Part shown: positions 10,048 to 17,996 of the stretch, in pieces
Numbering within the stretch: position 1 is the stretch's first letter
Layout: each line of letters begins with the position of its first letter
Assembly: GCF_030812915.1 (NCBI RefSeq)
Contig: NZ_JAUSTQ010000004.1
Location: forward strand, 203,978-267,977
Length of the DNA stretch: 64,000 bases
Origin: Alkalibacillus salilacus
Lineage (GTDB): Bacteria > Bacillota > Bacilli > Bacillales > Alkalibacillaceae
Direction of reading: 5' to 3'
Made by a program: the position numbers and the translations under genes
The notes under the pieces: generated by a model
What the model was told of the DNA's origin: nothing
The model's input: the letters and a program-made list of their open reading frames with translations, nothing else
Database searches by the model: none

Positions 10048-11088
10048 ATGAAACCAATCGAAAGTCAGATCGTTCAATATAGAGGTAGTCATTACCATTT
10101 TGGTTTTGAACAAGGAAAAGCTCTGAAAGATTCTAAAATCATACATAATCGATTGAAGCATTGGAAAATAAGACGTCCACGTTTCCAGATTGATATCGAT
10201 GAAACAAAAGAACAATTTATGAGATTCGCACCACAAATATGGGATGAATTGTTAGGTTTACGCGATGGATTAGAAATGCCCCTAGAAGAAGTATTACGTG
10301 ACTTTGGCGGCTATCGAGTAGAAATTAACCGAAGTGGCTGCTCAATCTTAACTGAACAAGACTATATGATTCGTAATTACGATTATCATCCTCAAACTTA
10401 TGAGGGGCGTTTTAATTTATTCCAGCCTAATGATGGTGGTTATGCAACGATTGGACCAACTTCACGGTTAACCGGCCGTATGGATGGCATGAATGAGCAT
10501 GGTCTTGTGATGGCTTATAATTTCACCCATCGCAAAACGCCTGAAGCTGGTTTTGTCTGCTATATGATTGGAAGAATGATTTTAGAAACATGCCGAAATG
10601 TTGAAGAAGCGAAGCAGTTATTACAATCATTACCTCATAGAAATGCATTTAGCTATATATTATTAGATCCAAATGGAGAGACATATATCGTAGAAGCAAG
10701 CCCAAGAGGTGTTGCCATTCGTACAGCTAATGTTTGTACGAACCATTTCGAAAAATTAACCGATGAAAATCGTCATTACCTTGGTGATTCCTACGAGCGC
10801 GAAGAAGCCATCAATCATCAACGTTATCCAAATATGAGTGCAGATGTTGCCTTTCAATTAATGAATGACCGAGGTGGTAGTATTTTCGCAGACAACTATA
10901 AAAGCTGGTCAGGTACTATTCATACTTCTGCCTACTTTCCCAAGGAACGTGAAGTTTGGTTTGCACTTGGTGGTGATGCTGAACCTACACGGTTTAACTT
11001 TGGCGACTGGTTAAATGGGGAGGATTTGAATCGAGATAAAATGTACGGAGAAGTTGAGACGGAGCTCCCGTTTGCCCATATGGATTAA
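10048..11088 (+). CDS. C45-family (acyl-CoA:6-APA acyltransferase-like) Ntn hydrolase
   Basis: Belongs to the C45 autoproteolytic acyltransferase/hydrolase or choloylglycine hydrolase-like superfamily: amide-bond hydrolases whose N-terminal nucleophile cysteine is exposed by self-cleavage. The likely nucleophile is Cys98 in NRSGCSILTEQDYMIRNYDY, followed by the family glycine/asparagine motifs GRMDGMNEHGLVMAYNF and CTNHFE. 346 residues, no signal peptide, so probably cytoplasmic and matured after Cys98 exposure. GAGGTGAAGCC precedes the ATG. Substrate is unknown; N-acyl amino acids or quorum-signal lactams are possibilities only. Confidence 0.8.
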   Translation: MKPIESQIVQYRGSHYHFGFEQGKALKDSKIIHNRLKHWKIRRPRFQIDIDETKEQFMRFAPQIWDELLGLRDGLEMPLEEVLRDFGGYRVEINRSGCSILTEQDYMIRNYDYHPQTYEGRFNLFQPNDGGYATIGPTSRLTGRMDGMNEHGLVMAYNFTHRKTPEAGFVCYMIGRMILETCRNVEEAKQLLQSLPHRNAFSYILLDPNGETYIVEASPRGVAIRTANVCTNHFEKLTDENRHYLGDSYEREEAINHQRYPNMSADVAFQLMNDRGGSIFADNYKSWSGTIHTSAYFPKEREVWFALGGDAEPTRFNFGDWLNGEDLNRDKMYGEVETELPFAHMD

Positions 11089-11107
11089 ACACATGATTTA
11101 ATCATGT

Positions 11108-11146
11108 AAAAAGCCTCAAAAGGAATCTTCCTTTTGAGGCTTAATT
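11108..11146. terminator. Bidirectional terminator
   Basis: AAGCCTCAAAAGGAA pairs with TTCCTTTTGAGGCTT, with A-rich and T-rich flanks, between two convergent genes. Confidence 0.9.
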
Positions 11147-11151
11147 TATAA

Positions 11152-11757
11152 TTAATCCAATTGTTGATACCAGTCCTGAGCAGCTTTAATTTCACCTAAA
11201 TTCAGCTGATGACCTTGACTCTCCCAATGAAGCTTAACGTCTGCTCCAGCACCAGATAAAATAGCCTTCAAGTCTTCAGACTCTTGAGCTGGACAAATCG
11301 GGTCGTTCGTTCCAGCCGCTATAAACACACCCTTACCTGATAAATCTGGTAAATCAATACCTCGTCTCGGTACCATTGGATGATGCAAACTCGCTGCGCG
11401 CAGTGAATCTTGATAATGGAATAGCAGACTACCTGCGATATTAGCACCATTGGAATAGCCAACCGCAATAACATTCTGACGGTCAAATCCATAATCTTTA
11501 GCTGCTTGATCAAGAAACTCATACAGTTCCTTCGTGCGGAAAATCAAATCCTCTTCATCAAACACACCTTCCGCTAATCGTTTAAAATAACGAGGCATGC
11601 CATTTTCTGATACATTCCCTCTCACACTTAACACATTAGCTGTTGGGTCAATATAATCGACAAGTGGTAACAAATCTTCTTCCGTGCCACCTGTTCCATG
11701 CAACAATAATAATGTAGGGCTATCTAGGCTTTCGCCTTCTTTAAAAATATGCTTCAT
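11152..11757 (-). CDS. mhqD: Carboxylesterase of the MhqD/YodD family
   Basis: Alpha/beta hydrolase of 201 residues, matching B. subtilis MhqD (about 202). It has the oxyanion segment LLLLHGTGGTEEDLLPL, the nucleophile elbow AVGYSNGAN (Ser102), Asp in AAGTNDPICP and His in ESQGHQL. MhqD belongs to a set induced by quinones and electrophiles in Bacillus; here there is no mhqR or dioxygenase nearby, so that role is an inference from family only. GGAGTGACACG precedes ATG 11757. A phospholipase/carboxylesterase of broader specificity is the alternative. Confidence 0.8.
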   Translation of the reverse strand: MKHIFKEGESLDSPTLLLLHGTGGTEEDLLPLVDYIDPTANVLSVRGNVSENGMPRYFKRLAEGVFDEEDLIFRTKELYEFLDQAAKDYGFDRQNVIAVGYSNGANIAGSLLFHYQDSLRAASLHHPMVPRRGIDLPDLSGKGVFIAAGTNDPICPAQESEDLKAILSGAGADVKLHWESQGHQLNLGEIKAAQDWYQQLD

Positions 11758-11906
11758 CGTGTCACTCCTTTAACCACCAATAATAACTGGTTAATCTAAT
11801 AAAATCTTACCACTTATTTATCTTAACTTCAAAATGATTGCCTTATGTTTGTTATTCTGTTGATTGGGGAAGCGTAACTTTAAGAACTCATTAAGGTGGT
11901 GATCAT

Positions 11907-11975
11907 ATGTTACGCACAATTTTAATGGTTATAGGTGCAATCGTCGTAATCGGTTGGATTCTTTCTATGCTTTAA
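11907..11975 (+). CDS. 22-residue hydrophobic microprotein (candidate)
   Basis: ATG 11907 follows AAGGTGGT at a 6-base spacing and encodes MLRTILMVIGAIVVIGWILS plus two residues before TAA. It is essentially one transmembrane helix with a positive N-terminus. A terminator hairpin follows at 12036-12068. Comparable tiny membrane proteins are known in Bacillus, but I do not recognise this one. Support rests on the good Shine-Dalgarno sequence, the composition and the terminator. Confidence 0.55.
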   Translation: MLRTILMVIGAIVVIGWILSML

Positions 11976-12035
11976 GTCTTCAAAAGTATAGCCATTATAT
12001 AATGAAGTATTACATTTATTCCCCCAACAAACGAC

Positions 12036-12068
12036 AGCATCCCTGGATCTAAATCTAGGGATGCTTTT
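12036..12068 (+). terminator. Terminator downstream of the microprotein ORF
   Basis: AGCATCCCTGGAT pairs imperfectly with ATCTAGGGATGCT and is followed by TTTTATATT on the plus strand. Confidence 0.75.
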
Positions 12069-12071
12069 ATA

Positions 12072-12395
12072 TTAGGACTGGTTTGTTAACTCATCATATT
12101 CTTCACCATAATAACGACGGGCCTTAATCTCGTGAACTAAACGGATCGTCGGTTTAATCATCAATTGAAAACTGCCTAGGACAAACAGCGTTACTCCCCA
12201 CACTTTTAATGGTTCAAAATAGAAAAACACACTCCCTACTAAAAACCATGTAGCAATCGTAAAATCATTTATGGTATACAACAAATTATAAATATCTTTA
12301 TAAAATCGATTATGACTTCTCATTCGTTCATCAATATAGGCTTCGCGAGACAATTGATTAGCATCAGCTAAATCTTGTTCTTGTTTTAATGCCAT
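12072..12395 (-). CDS. yrhK: YrhK-family membrane protein
   Basis: 107 residues with a charged N-terminal third and two hydrophobic helices (FTIATWFLVGSVFFYF and KVWGVTLFVLGSFQLMIKP) followed by the YrhK signature IRLVHEIKARR. The family is small, membrane-bound and of unknown function. The frame is open to 12413, but GGAGGT lies 7 bases before ATG 12395, so MALKQEQDL is taken as the start. Stands alone between terminators. Confidence 0.8.
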   Translation of the reverse strand: MALKQEQDLADANQLSREAYIDERMRSHNRFYKDIYNLLYTINDFTIATWFLVGSVFFYFEPLKVWGVTLFVLGSFQLMIKPTIRLVHEIKARRYYGEEYDELTNQS

Positions 12396-12462
12396 CTCAT
12401 CAACCTCCCTCAAAATATGACATTGTCATATGACTATATCCTTAAAATCTTTATTTAAAACA

Positions 12463-12492
12463 TAAAAAAATGACCGAAAATCGGCCATTCTT
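12463..12492 (-). terminator. Terminator of the ferredoxin gene
   Basis: On the minus strand AATGGCCGA pairs with TCGGTCATT, then TTTTTTATG. Confidence 0.8.
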
Positions 12493-12504
12493 TTGGTTTA
12501 AGTG

Positions 12505-12747
12505 CTATGATTTATTGTTGAAATAGGCTTCTGCTTTTTCTAAATAAACCTCATCACCTGGCATCATTTCTAAATCCTCTACAATTGCTGAAACCGGACA
12601 AACTGATACACATGCTCCACAGTTAATACAAACTTCAGGATCTATGTAAAATTGATCCCCTCCATCTTCTATACAATCAACAGGACAGACATCCACACAT
12701 TCTGCTGCCTTTTCGTTTTGACAAGGGCTTGTAATGACAAACGCCAT
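12505..12747 (-). CDS. Ferredoxin with two Fe-S binding motifs
   Basis: Small electron carrier of 80 residues. The N-terminal half has SPCQNEKAAECVDVCPVDC and the central part CINCGACVSVCPVSAI, the pattern of 7Fe/8Fe (FdxA-like) bacterial ferredoxins. The first motif is the spaced type that often holds a [3Fe-4S] cluster; the second is a canonical CxxCxxCxxxCP motif for [4Fe-4S]. GGAGGTAATT precedes the ATG. No redox partner is adjacent, so it probably serves general metabolism. Confidence 0.9.
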   Translation of the reverse strand: MAFVITSPCQNEKAAECVDVCPVDCIEDGGDQFYIDPEVCINCGACVSVCPVSAIVEDLEMMPGDEVYLEKAEAYFNNKS

Positions 12748-12804
12748 ATGAATTACCTCCTTCTGTCCCTTCTATTTTACCTTAAACAATCTTATCTTCA
12801 AACA

Positions 12805-12843
12805 AATAAAAATAAAGCCTCGGCTTATAAGCCAAGGCCTTAT
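12805..12843 (-). terminator. Terminator of the lipoprotein gene
   Basis: On the minus strand AAGGCCTTGGCTTATAAG pairs with itself through CTTATAAGCCGAGGCTTT and is followed by ATTTTTA. Confidence 0.8.
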
Positions 12844-12853
12844 CGAGATTGAG

Positions 12854-13483
12854 TTATTCTTCTTCACTATCTTCTTCAGTTTGATCATCAGGATGCTCAC
12901 CTTGTAGATAACCGAATTGGAAGTTGTCATATTTCCATTCGCCGTCGACATTGACAACATTGTAAACGTAGTTACCGCGATATTCTTCGCCTTCATCAAT
13001 TGTCATGCTAACCTGTAGATTATCTTCCATTAACTCTAAAGAATCGACTGTTGAAGCAAGCTCTTCATCAAACAAGAATGTATAGTCCTTTTCAGCCCAT
13101 GTTAAGCTTCCTTCTTCACCTTCAAGTGCTTCACTCGCAACTTCGTTAGCTTGTTCTTCTGTAATTGGTGCTTCATCAACTAAGTGTTGAGCAAACTCAT
13201 CAACTGATTCAAAGTCCGCTTCTGCACTAGCTTCATATGACTCTTCCATAACAGCACTATAATCACGCATCACATTTAAAGCTTGTTCTTCAGGTGAACC
13301 ATCTTCTGAGCTACTGTCTTCACTATCCTCAGAACTGCTCTCTCCATCAGAACCTTCTTCATTCTCTACTTCTTCGTTTCCTTCTTGGTTGTTTTCTTGA
13401 TCTTCTGATGACTCATCATCCCCACCATTACACGCCGCTAATACTAGCATCGTAACAAACAGGAACATGACTAAACGTTTCAT
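12854..13483 (-). CDS. Acidic lipoprotein of unknown function
   Basis: 209 residues with a lipoprotein signal peptide (MKRLVMFLFVTMLVLAACN; lipobox LAAC, Cys18), then a serine/glutamate-rich linker of about 45 residues, and a globular domain with alternating charged helices and a beta-rich end (EEYRGNYVYNVVNVDGEWKY). Expected to be anchored on the outer face of the cytoplasmic membrane. The C-terminal half resembles DUF4878/NTF2-like lipoprotein domains in outline (test of a growth of mean expression GEWKYDNF), but I cannot assign a family. The very acidic linker fits a halophile. AGGAGGGG precedes the ATG. Confidence 0.8.
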   Translation of the reverse strand: MKRLVMFLFVTMLVLAACNGGDDESSEDQENNQEGNEEVENEEGSDGESSSEDSEDSSSEDGSPEEQALNVMRDYSAVMEESYEASAEADFESVDEFAQHLVDEAPITEEQANEVASEALEGEEGSLTWAEKDYTFLFDEELASTVDSLELMEDNLQVSMTIDEGEEYRGNYVYNVVNVDGEWKYDNFQFGYLQGEHPDDQTEEDSEEE

Positions 13484-13601
13484 GAAACCCCTCCTGGTAC
13501 TTGTTTTATTTTTCTGACAAATACTAGTCTAAATATCTATGAAATCGCTGTCAATCAAAAAGTTACGTGTTACGAAATTTTTCGACATTCTTTCACAACA
13601 A

Positions 13602-14309
13602 TTAGAGTAAAAAGGGCTCTGCCAAATAGAAGCCTTGACCTTGTTCAACACCTAATTGGCGCGCTACATCCAAGTGACTAGCTGATTCAATACCTTCAAG
13701 AATAAATTGTGTATTGGTTTCTTTACAATAACCGATTAAAGACTCGATCATTTTTTGTTTAAGTGTTGAATAAGCCAATTCTGAGGTGAAATAACGATCC
13801 ATTTTGATAATATCCGGCTCCAATTCAATCATCAATCGAAAAGAAGACGACCCTTTGCCAACATCATCAATCGACAATAGGAAACCATAATCTTTTAGTT
13901 GTTGGACGGATTCTTTTAGTGAATCAAGATTTTTAATCGCTTCAAGCTCAACCAACTCCACAATGACTTGATCAGGAGCCATGTGATAATCGTTAACGAG
14001 ACCAGACAAGAAGGATGGGAAGTCTACTGTTGAAACCGTTGATGGTAACACATTAATACATAACACCCCTGAAGACACGTCGCTTTCATTAAATTGTTTA
14101 ACAGCATGGCTGACCGATAGTTTATCTAGTTTAAGTAATGTCTCTCGATCTTGTATCGACCGAAAAAATTCATCAGGTGCATCAATCCACTCCGATCGTA
14201 ATAATGCTTCGTAACCAACAATCGTTTGACTATTTAAATTCAATATCGGCTGGAACCGGTGATAAAAAGCTTGATAATCAATTAATTGACGAACCACATC
14301 TACTGACAT
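13602..14309 (-). CDS. EAL-domain protein (c-di-GMP phosphodiesterase or receptor)
   Basis: A stand-alone EAL domain of 235 residues with no sensor or GGDEF part. The signature motif is YEALLRSEW (Glu34). Other catalytic blocks are partly conserved: ELVELE in place of the usual ELTE, IDDVGKGSSSF in place of DDFGTGYSS, IIKMDRYF with the lysine, and LEGIES for the last metal/base site. The main metal and catalytic residues are present, so hydrolysis of c-di-GMP to pGpG is plausible, but the Phe-to-Val change in loop 6 leaves room for a receptor role. Cytoplasmic. Single gene; GGAGCG before ATG. Confidence 0.85.
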   Translation of the reverse strand: MSVDVVRQLIDYQAFYHRFQPILNLNSQTIVGYEALLRSEWIDAPDEFFRSIQDRETLLKLDKLSVSHAVKQFNESDVSSGVLCINVLPSTVSTVDFPSFLSGLVNDYHMAPDQVIVELVELEAIKNLDSLKESVQQLKDYGFLLSIDDVGKGSSSFRLMIELEPDIIKMDRYFTSELAYSTLKQKMIESLIGYCKETNTQFILEGIESASHLDVARQLGVEQGQGFYLAEPFLL

Positions 14310-14486
14310 GTCAATACGCTCCTTTAGCTCATTAACCTGATAACACTATTAAATACTAAAATGAGTAGCCACGCAATAAAAGATATTCTGGTTTAAACAA
14401 AGTCCATCAAGTATTTCCTTTGGTATAAATGCCGAAAGACGATATAATATTGGTTGGCCCTATTAATTGTGTTAGGAGGATGAACA

Positions 14487-14741
14487 ATGGGCATCGTAGT
14501 CGTAGAAATTTGCGACGGCAACTTGATGACCGAAGTTGATTTAGAAGGCATCATTGAATCCGAATACCCAGATGTTGCGGTATTGGAAAACAGTTGCCTT
14601 AATAACTGTGGCATGTGCGCTATGCGTCCATTTGCCCTCGTTAATAATCGACGTGTCTTCGGTAAGACGCCAGAGCAATGCATAGATAAAATAAGAAAAA
14701 TAATCGATGAAGAACTAGCTGCATTTAATGATGAACTTTAA
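14487..14741 (+). CDS. yuzB: YuzB-family protein (DUF1450)
   Basis: 84 residues with the DUF1450 pattern: short N-terminal cysteine (EICDGN), central NSCLNNCGMCAMRPFALVN and the C-terminal KTPEQCIDKIRKII helix. The spaced cysteines resemble a thioredoxin-like [2Fe-2S] ferredoxin remnant, but function is unknown. AGGAGG lies 7 bases before the ATG. Followed 40 bases later by a membrane protein gene on the same strand, possibly cotranscribed. Confidence 0.82.
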   Translation: MGIVVVEICDGNLMTEVDLEGIIESEYPDVAVLENSCLNNCGMCAMRPFALVNNRRVFGKTPEQCIDKIRKIIDEELAAFNDEL

Positions 14742-14781
14742 TCCGATTAAATAGATGATTAGAACCAAAAAGGAATGACGC

Positions 14782-15270
14782 ATGATGACGATGGTAAGAA
14801 TTTTACGAAATAGTCTCAAACTACCTAAAAAGCAAGCTTTATTTGCATTAAATCGTGAAACCATGCGCGACACAATGGTCTATCTCTTACTATTAATGAC
14901 CACTCTGTGTTTACCAGATACTATTCGGATTACGTACCACTATTTAAACGAAGAAGCTGGAACTTCATTAGATCTGTTTATTACGCAATTGATCGTACTA
15001 CTTCCGTTTATCATCATGTTCTTAACGGTAGCAGGCGTTTCCGCGCTAGCGGGTATTGCTTATATGATTCGAACGATGACAAAACGGAAACTCGCCTATC
15101 ATCAATTGTGGAAAATGACGGGGTATGCTTTGACACTGCCTATATTAATCGTTGTCATCATGCGAATAATGGAATGGTCACATTGGCTTTTCATGCTTAT
15201 TCCTTTAGGTCTGCTATATATTTTGTTATATAAAATGATCACGACTTTCCCAAAGCGAAAGTCCGCCTAA
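14782..15270 (+). CDS. Four-helix membrane protein of unknown function
   Basis: 162 residues with about four transmembrane segments (around residues 30-50, 65-95, 110-128, 132-152), a basic N-terminus and basic loops, and a KRKSA tail. It has the outline of DUF1189/YIP1-like proteins but no motif I can name. AAAGGAATGACGC precedes tandem ATGs at 14782 and 14785. Ends in its own terminator; probably in one transcript with the yuzB-like gene. Confidence 0.65.
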   Translation: MMTMVRILRNSLKLPKKQALFALNRETMRDTMVYLLLLMTTLCLPDTIRITYHYLNEEAGTSLDLFITQLIVLLPFIIMFLTVAGVSALAGIAYMIRTMTKRKLAYHQLWKMTGYALTLPILIVVIMRIMEWSHWLFMLIPLGLLYILLYKMITTFPKRKSA

Positions 15271-15302
15271 ACGTCTCATGATCACAATGAGGCGTTTTTA
15301 TT
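15269..15302 (+). terminator. Terminator of the yuzB/membrane protein unit
   Basis: AAACGTCTCAT pairs with ATGAGGCGTTTT around GATCACA, followed by TATTTATTT. Confidence 0.8.
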
Positions 15303-15305
15303 TAT

Positions 15306-15707
15306 TTACAATTCCTGTTTCAATGTATGATAAAAATGATTGAGCTCTTCGATATAATACGTTTGAATATCCTCAATTAATTCATGACGAACTTTATCCG
15401 TATGAATATATAGCGTGAGATTTTTTCTGTTTAAGGCTTTCAACCAGACTTTATCATCTTTAATAAACGGAAATTCCTTCGCTTCTTTAATCGCTTGTCG
15501 ATGAGAATCCACAGATATTTCCTGAGCATCCAAATAATCAATGATTGTATTTATACCATGCTCCCACGCGACTTCGAAGAAATGAATAAAACCCGCTTCT
15601 TCCAATTCATTTTCAAAGATCTCTTCATTGAAGGGTGCGAGCTTAATAAAACTTTGTTCGAACGTTTCAAATCGTTGCTTCCAGCGTAGTGATTTACTTG
15701 ATTCCAT
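15306..15707 (-). CDS. HI0074-like nucleotidyltransferase substrate-binding (HEPN-fold) protein, orphan
   Basis: 133 mostly helical residues with the order of conserved segments seen in the HI0074 family: an N-terminal RWKQRFETFEQSF, FFEVAWEHGINTIIDYLD, then VWLKALNRKNLTLYIH and a C-terminal helix. In that family the protein pairs with a minimal nucleotidyltransferase (MNT) as a toxin-antitoxin-like module. No MNT gene is found next to it, so it is an orphan or has another partner. No signal peptide. Identification is by motif order only. Confidence 0.65.
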   Translation of the reverse strand: MESSKSLRWKQRFETFEQSFIKLAPFNEEIFENELEEAGFIHFFEVAWEHGINTIIDYLDAQEISVDSHRQAIKEAKEFPFIKDDKVWLKALNRKNLTLYIHTDKVRHELIEDIQTYYIEELNHFYHTLKQEL

Positions 15708-15763
15708 TGTTATACTCCATTCATAGTTAGTCTCATTCTATTGTAAAAGAGCAGCGCATACAA

Positions 15764-15797
15764 AACAAACCTCCTAACAGTGTTAGGAGGTTTGTCT
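15764..15797 (-). terminator. Terminator of the glutamate symporter gene
   Basis: ACAAACCTCCTAACA pairs with TGTTAGGAGGTTTGT, followed on the minus strand by TTTGTATG; perfect 14-15 bp stem. Confidence 0.85.
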
Positions 15798-15809
15798 ATA
15801 TGATTGCCA

Positions 15810-17033
15810 TCAATTTTGGTTTTTCTCTTCACTTCGATTAATAATTTTCGTACCAACTAAATCACCTGTCACATTAAGTGCTGTACAGCCCATACCAACT
15901 AATGCATCGACTGCTGTCAATAATGCGACTGCTTCCATTGGTAAACCTAATTGCGCAAAAACTGTTGCGATCATAACAATTCCTGCACCTGGCACACCAG
16001 CTGTTCCAATAGATGCCAATGTTCCAATAATAACAATGGTTAGCACTTCAGCGATCGACAATGGTTCGCCAATTACCGTAGCAGCGAACACCGCTGATAC
16101 AGCAATTCGAATCGCCGCACCATCCATATTAACAGTGGCACCAAACGGTAAACTAAAACTATATAAAGGTTGATGTAGTTGCATCTGACGAGCAGCATTT
16201 AATGTTACAGGTAACGTCCCTGAACTACTTTGAGTGACAAAGGCCGTAATCATCGGGGTTCGCGCACCTTTTAAGAATTCCCATGGTGAATGACCTGTCA
16301 ATTTAATAAAGACTAAATATAGTATTAATTGCACAATTAAAGCTAAGTATAATACTAAGATAAATTCACCTAACGATGTTAATGTATCGATCCCATGTTC
16401 AGCAACAGTTGTCGCGATAATTGCAAAGACACCAATTGGTAAATACTGAAGAATCACACGCATAATTTTAAATGTCGCTTCATTCAACGCTTCAATCACT
16501 TGATAAAGCATTTCTCCTTGTTGCTTCAAAGCATCTGACTGTCGCATGTACGCCAAGGCGACTCCAAATGTAATAGCTGTAAAAATAATACCAAGTAAAT
16601 TTAGATCATTAAACGCTGTCACAATATTTTCTGGCACTATATTGAGTAGTACACTTGCGATACCAGGATGCTCAGGTGAATCATAACTTTCATTTGGATC
16701 TAATGACATCCCTTCACCAGGCGCTAATAATAACGCAATTGAGACACCAACTATAATAGCAACAGCAGAAGTCACGGTGTAATAACCTAATACTTTACCA
16801 CCCATTCTTCCCAAATCACGAATATTCGTCTGATTGACACCAACAATAAGTGTAAACAAAATAAGCGGTAAAATTAAGAATTTCAACAGGCGAATCAGCA
16901 GTTCACCAAATGGATTCAAATAAGGAACAACGCTTTCACCGAAAACGAGCCCCACTAAAACACCCAATATTAATGCTACTGATATCTTCACAATAAGCGA
17001 CCCATTCCAATAAGCTTTTAACATTGATTTCAT
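15810..17033 (-). CDS. gltT: Proton/sodium-glutamate symporter (GltP/GltT type)
   Basis: Glutamate/aspartate uptake carrier of the DAACS family, 407 residues. All landmarks are present: eight helices, the serine-rich hairpin QSSSGTLPVTLNAA, the cation site NMDGAAIRIA, the second hairpin GTAGVPGAGIVM and the substrate-binding NVTGDLVGTKI. GGAGGT lies 7 bases before ATG 17033; an in-frame upstream reading to 17048 is not supported. Stand-alone gene with its own terminator. gltT or gltP is by similarity; coupling ion cannot be told from sequence. Confidence 0.9.
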   Translation of the reverse strand: MKSMLKAYWNGSLIVKISVALILGVLVGLVFGESVVPYLNPFGELLIRLLKFLILPLILFTLIVGVNQTNIRDLGRMGGKVLGYYTVTSAVAIIVGVSIALLLAPGEGMSLDPNESYDSPEHPGIASVLLNIVPENIVTAFNDLNLLGIIFTAITFGVALAYMRQSDALKQQGEMLYQVIEALNEATFKIMRVILQYLPIGVFAIIATTVAEHGIDTLTSLGEFILVLYLALIVQLILYLVFIKLTGHSPWEFLKGARTPMITAFVTQSSSGTLPVTLNAARQMQLHQPLYSFSLPFGATVNMDGAAIRIAVSAVFAATVIGEPLSIAEVLTIVIIGTLASIGTAGVPGAGIVMIATVFAQLGLPMEAVALLTAVDALVGMGCTALNVTGDLVGTKIINRSEEKNQN

Positions 17034-17202
17034 TAAACACACCTCCAAAATCCTAAGTATTCCTATAAGAATTATTACTTAAAACATATTATGTGACCAT
17101 GTTTGATTTGTCAAACATCCAAATCATTAAGCATAATAATAGACTTTCACTTATATATTTGGTTACGTTAGACATAGATTGAATGAAGAAAGGATGAGAC
17201 AA

Positions 17203-17856
17203 ATGAAAGTATTAGTTGTCGGAGCAAACGGTCAAATCGGAAAGCATTTAGTGCAATTCATTCAAGATCATGATGGCCTGCAAGCAAAAGCCATGATTCG
17301 CAAACAAGAACAAGCAAGCTATTTTGAAGATTTAGGAGCAGAAGTTGCTCTTGTTGATTTAGAGGATGACATTGAAACAATCCAAAAAGCAGCAAATGAT
17401 GTCGACGCTGTCGTTTTCACAGCTGGTTCTGGACCACATACCGGGAAAGATAAGACAATTATGATTGATTTAGATGGTGCCGTAAAAACAATTGAAGCGA
17501 CGAAAGCAGCGGGCGTCAAACGTTTTGTCATGATTAGCTCATTCGACACATCCCGTGAAGCGATTCAAGAAGCGCCCGAGTCATTCTCGCCTTATGTCGC
17601 AGCGAAACATTACGCAGATGTTTGGCTGCGCGATTCAGGCTTGGATTATACAATTATTCATCCTGGACGTTTAACCAATGACGAAGGAACTGGCAAAGTA
17701 AGCCTGGCTGAACAAACTAAACCCGATCAAGTGGCACGCGAAGATATTGCGCGTGTGATTTTATCCAGCCTGGTTCATGACAGTACAATTGGTCAAGAAT
17801 TCCAAGTTGTCCAAGGCGACCAAGAAGTTGATCAAGCCATCCAATCCCTAAATTAG
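17203..17856 (+). CDS. yhfK: NAD(P)-binding oxidoreductase, YhfK-like atypical SDR
   Basis: 217 residues with the Rossmann motif VVGANGQIGKHL at the N-terminus, the atypical-SDR segment VVFTAGSGPHTGKDKT, KRFVMISSFDT and the YVAAKHYADVWL helix that stands where YxxxK lies in classical SDRs, then YTIIHPGRLTNDEGTG. This is the NmrA/YhfK group, often redox or stress related. GAAAGGATGAGACAA precedes ATG 17203; the frame upstream to 17179 has no better start. Single gene with a strong terminator. Confidence 0.82.
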   Translation: MKVLVVGANGQIGKHLVQFIQDHDGLQAKAMIRKQEQASYFEDLGAEVALVDLEDDIETIQKAANDVDAVVFTAGSGPHTGKDKTIMIDLDGAVKTIEATKAAGVKRFVMISSFDTSREAIQEAPESFSPYVAAKHYADVWLRDSGLDYTIIHPGRLTNDEGTGKVSLAEQTKPDQVAREDIARVILSSLVHDSTIGQEFQVVQGDQEVDQAIQSLN

Positions 17857-17865
17857 AACTAACAT

Positions 17866-17906
17866 AGCGATCGCAGTCAATTTGCGATCGCTATATTCGT
17901 TTTTAA
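17866..17906 (+). terminator. Terminator of the yhfK-like gene
   Basis: ATAGCGATCGCA and TGCGATCGCTAT pair perfectly, followed by TTCGTTTTT. Confidence 0.9.
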
Positions 17907-17996
17907 CACGGAACGTCAATACATAATCTGTCTAATCTAAATGAAACATGTTACGATAATCTAAGTGTTTAACTATTTCAAAATCGGAGAGTATTT

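Noticed and set aside
14487..14741. Antisense 96-codon frame at 14393-14683
   Set aside because: Shadow of the yuzB-family gene, which has a good ribosome binding site and family motifs.
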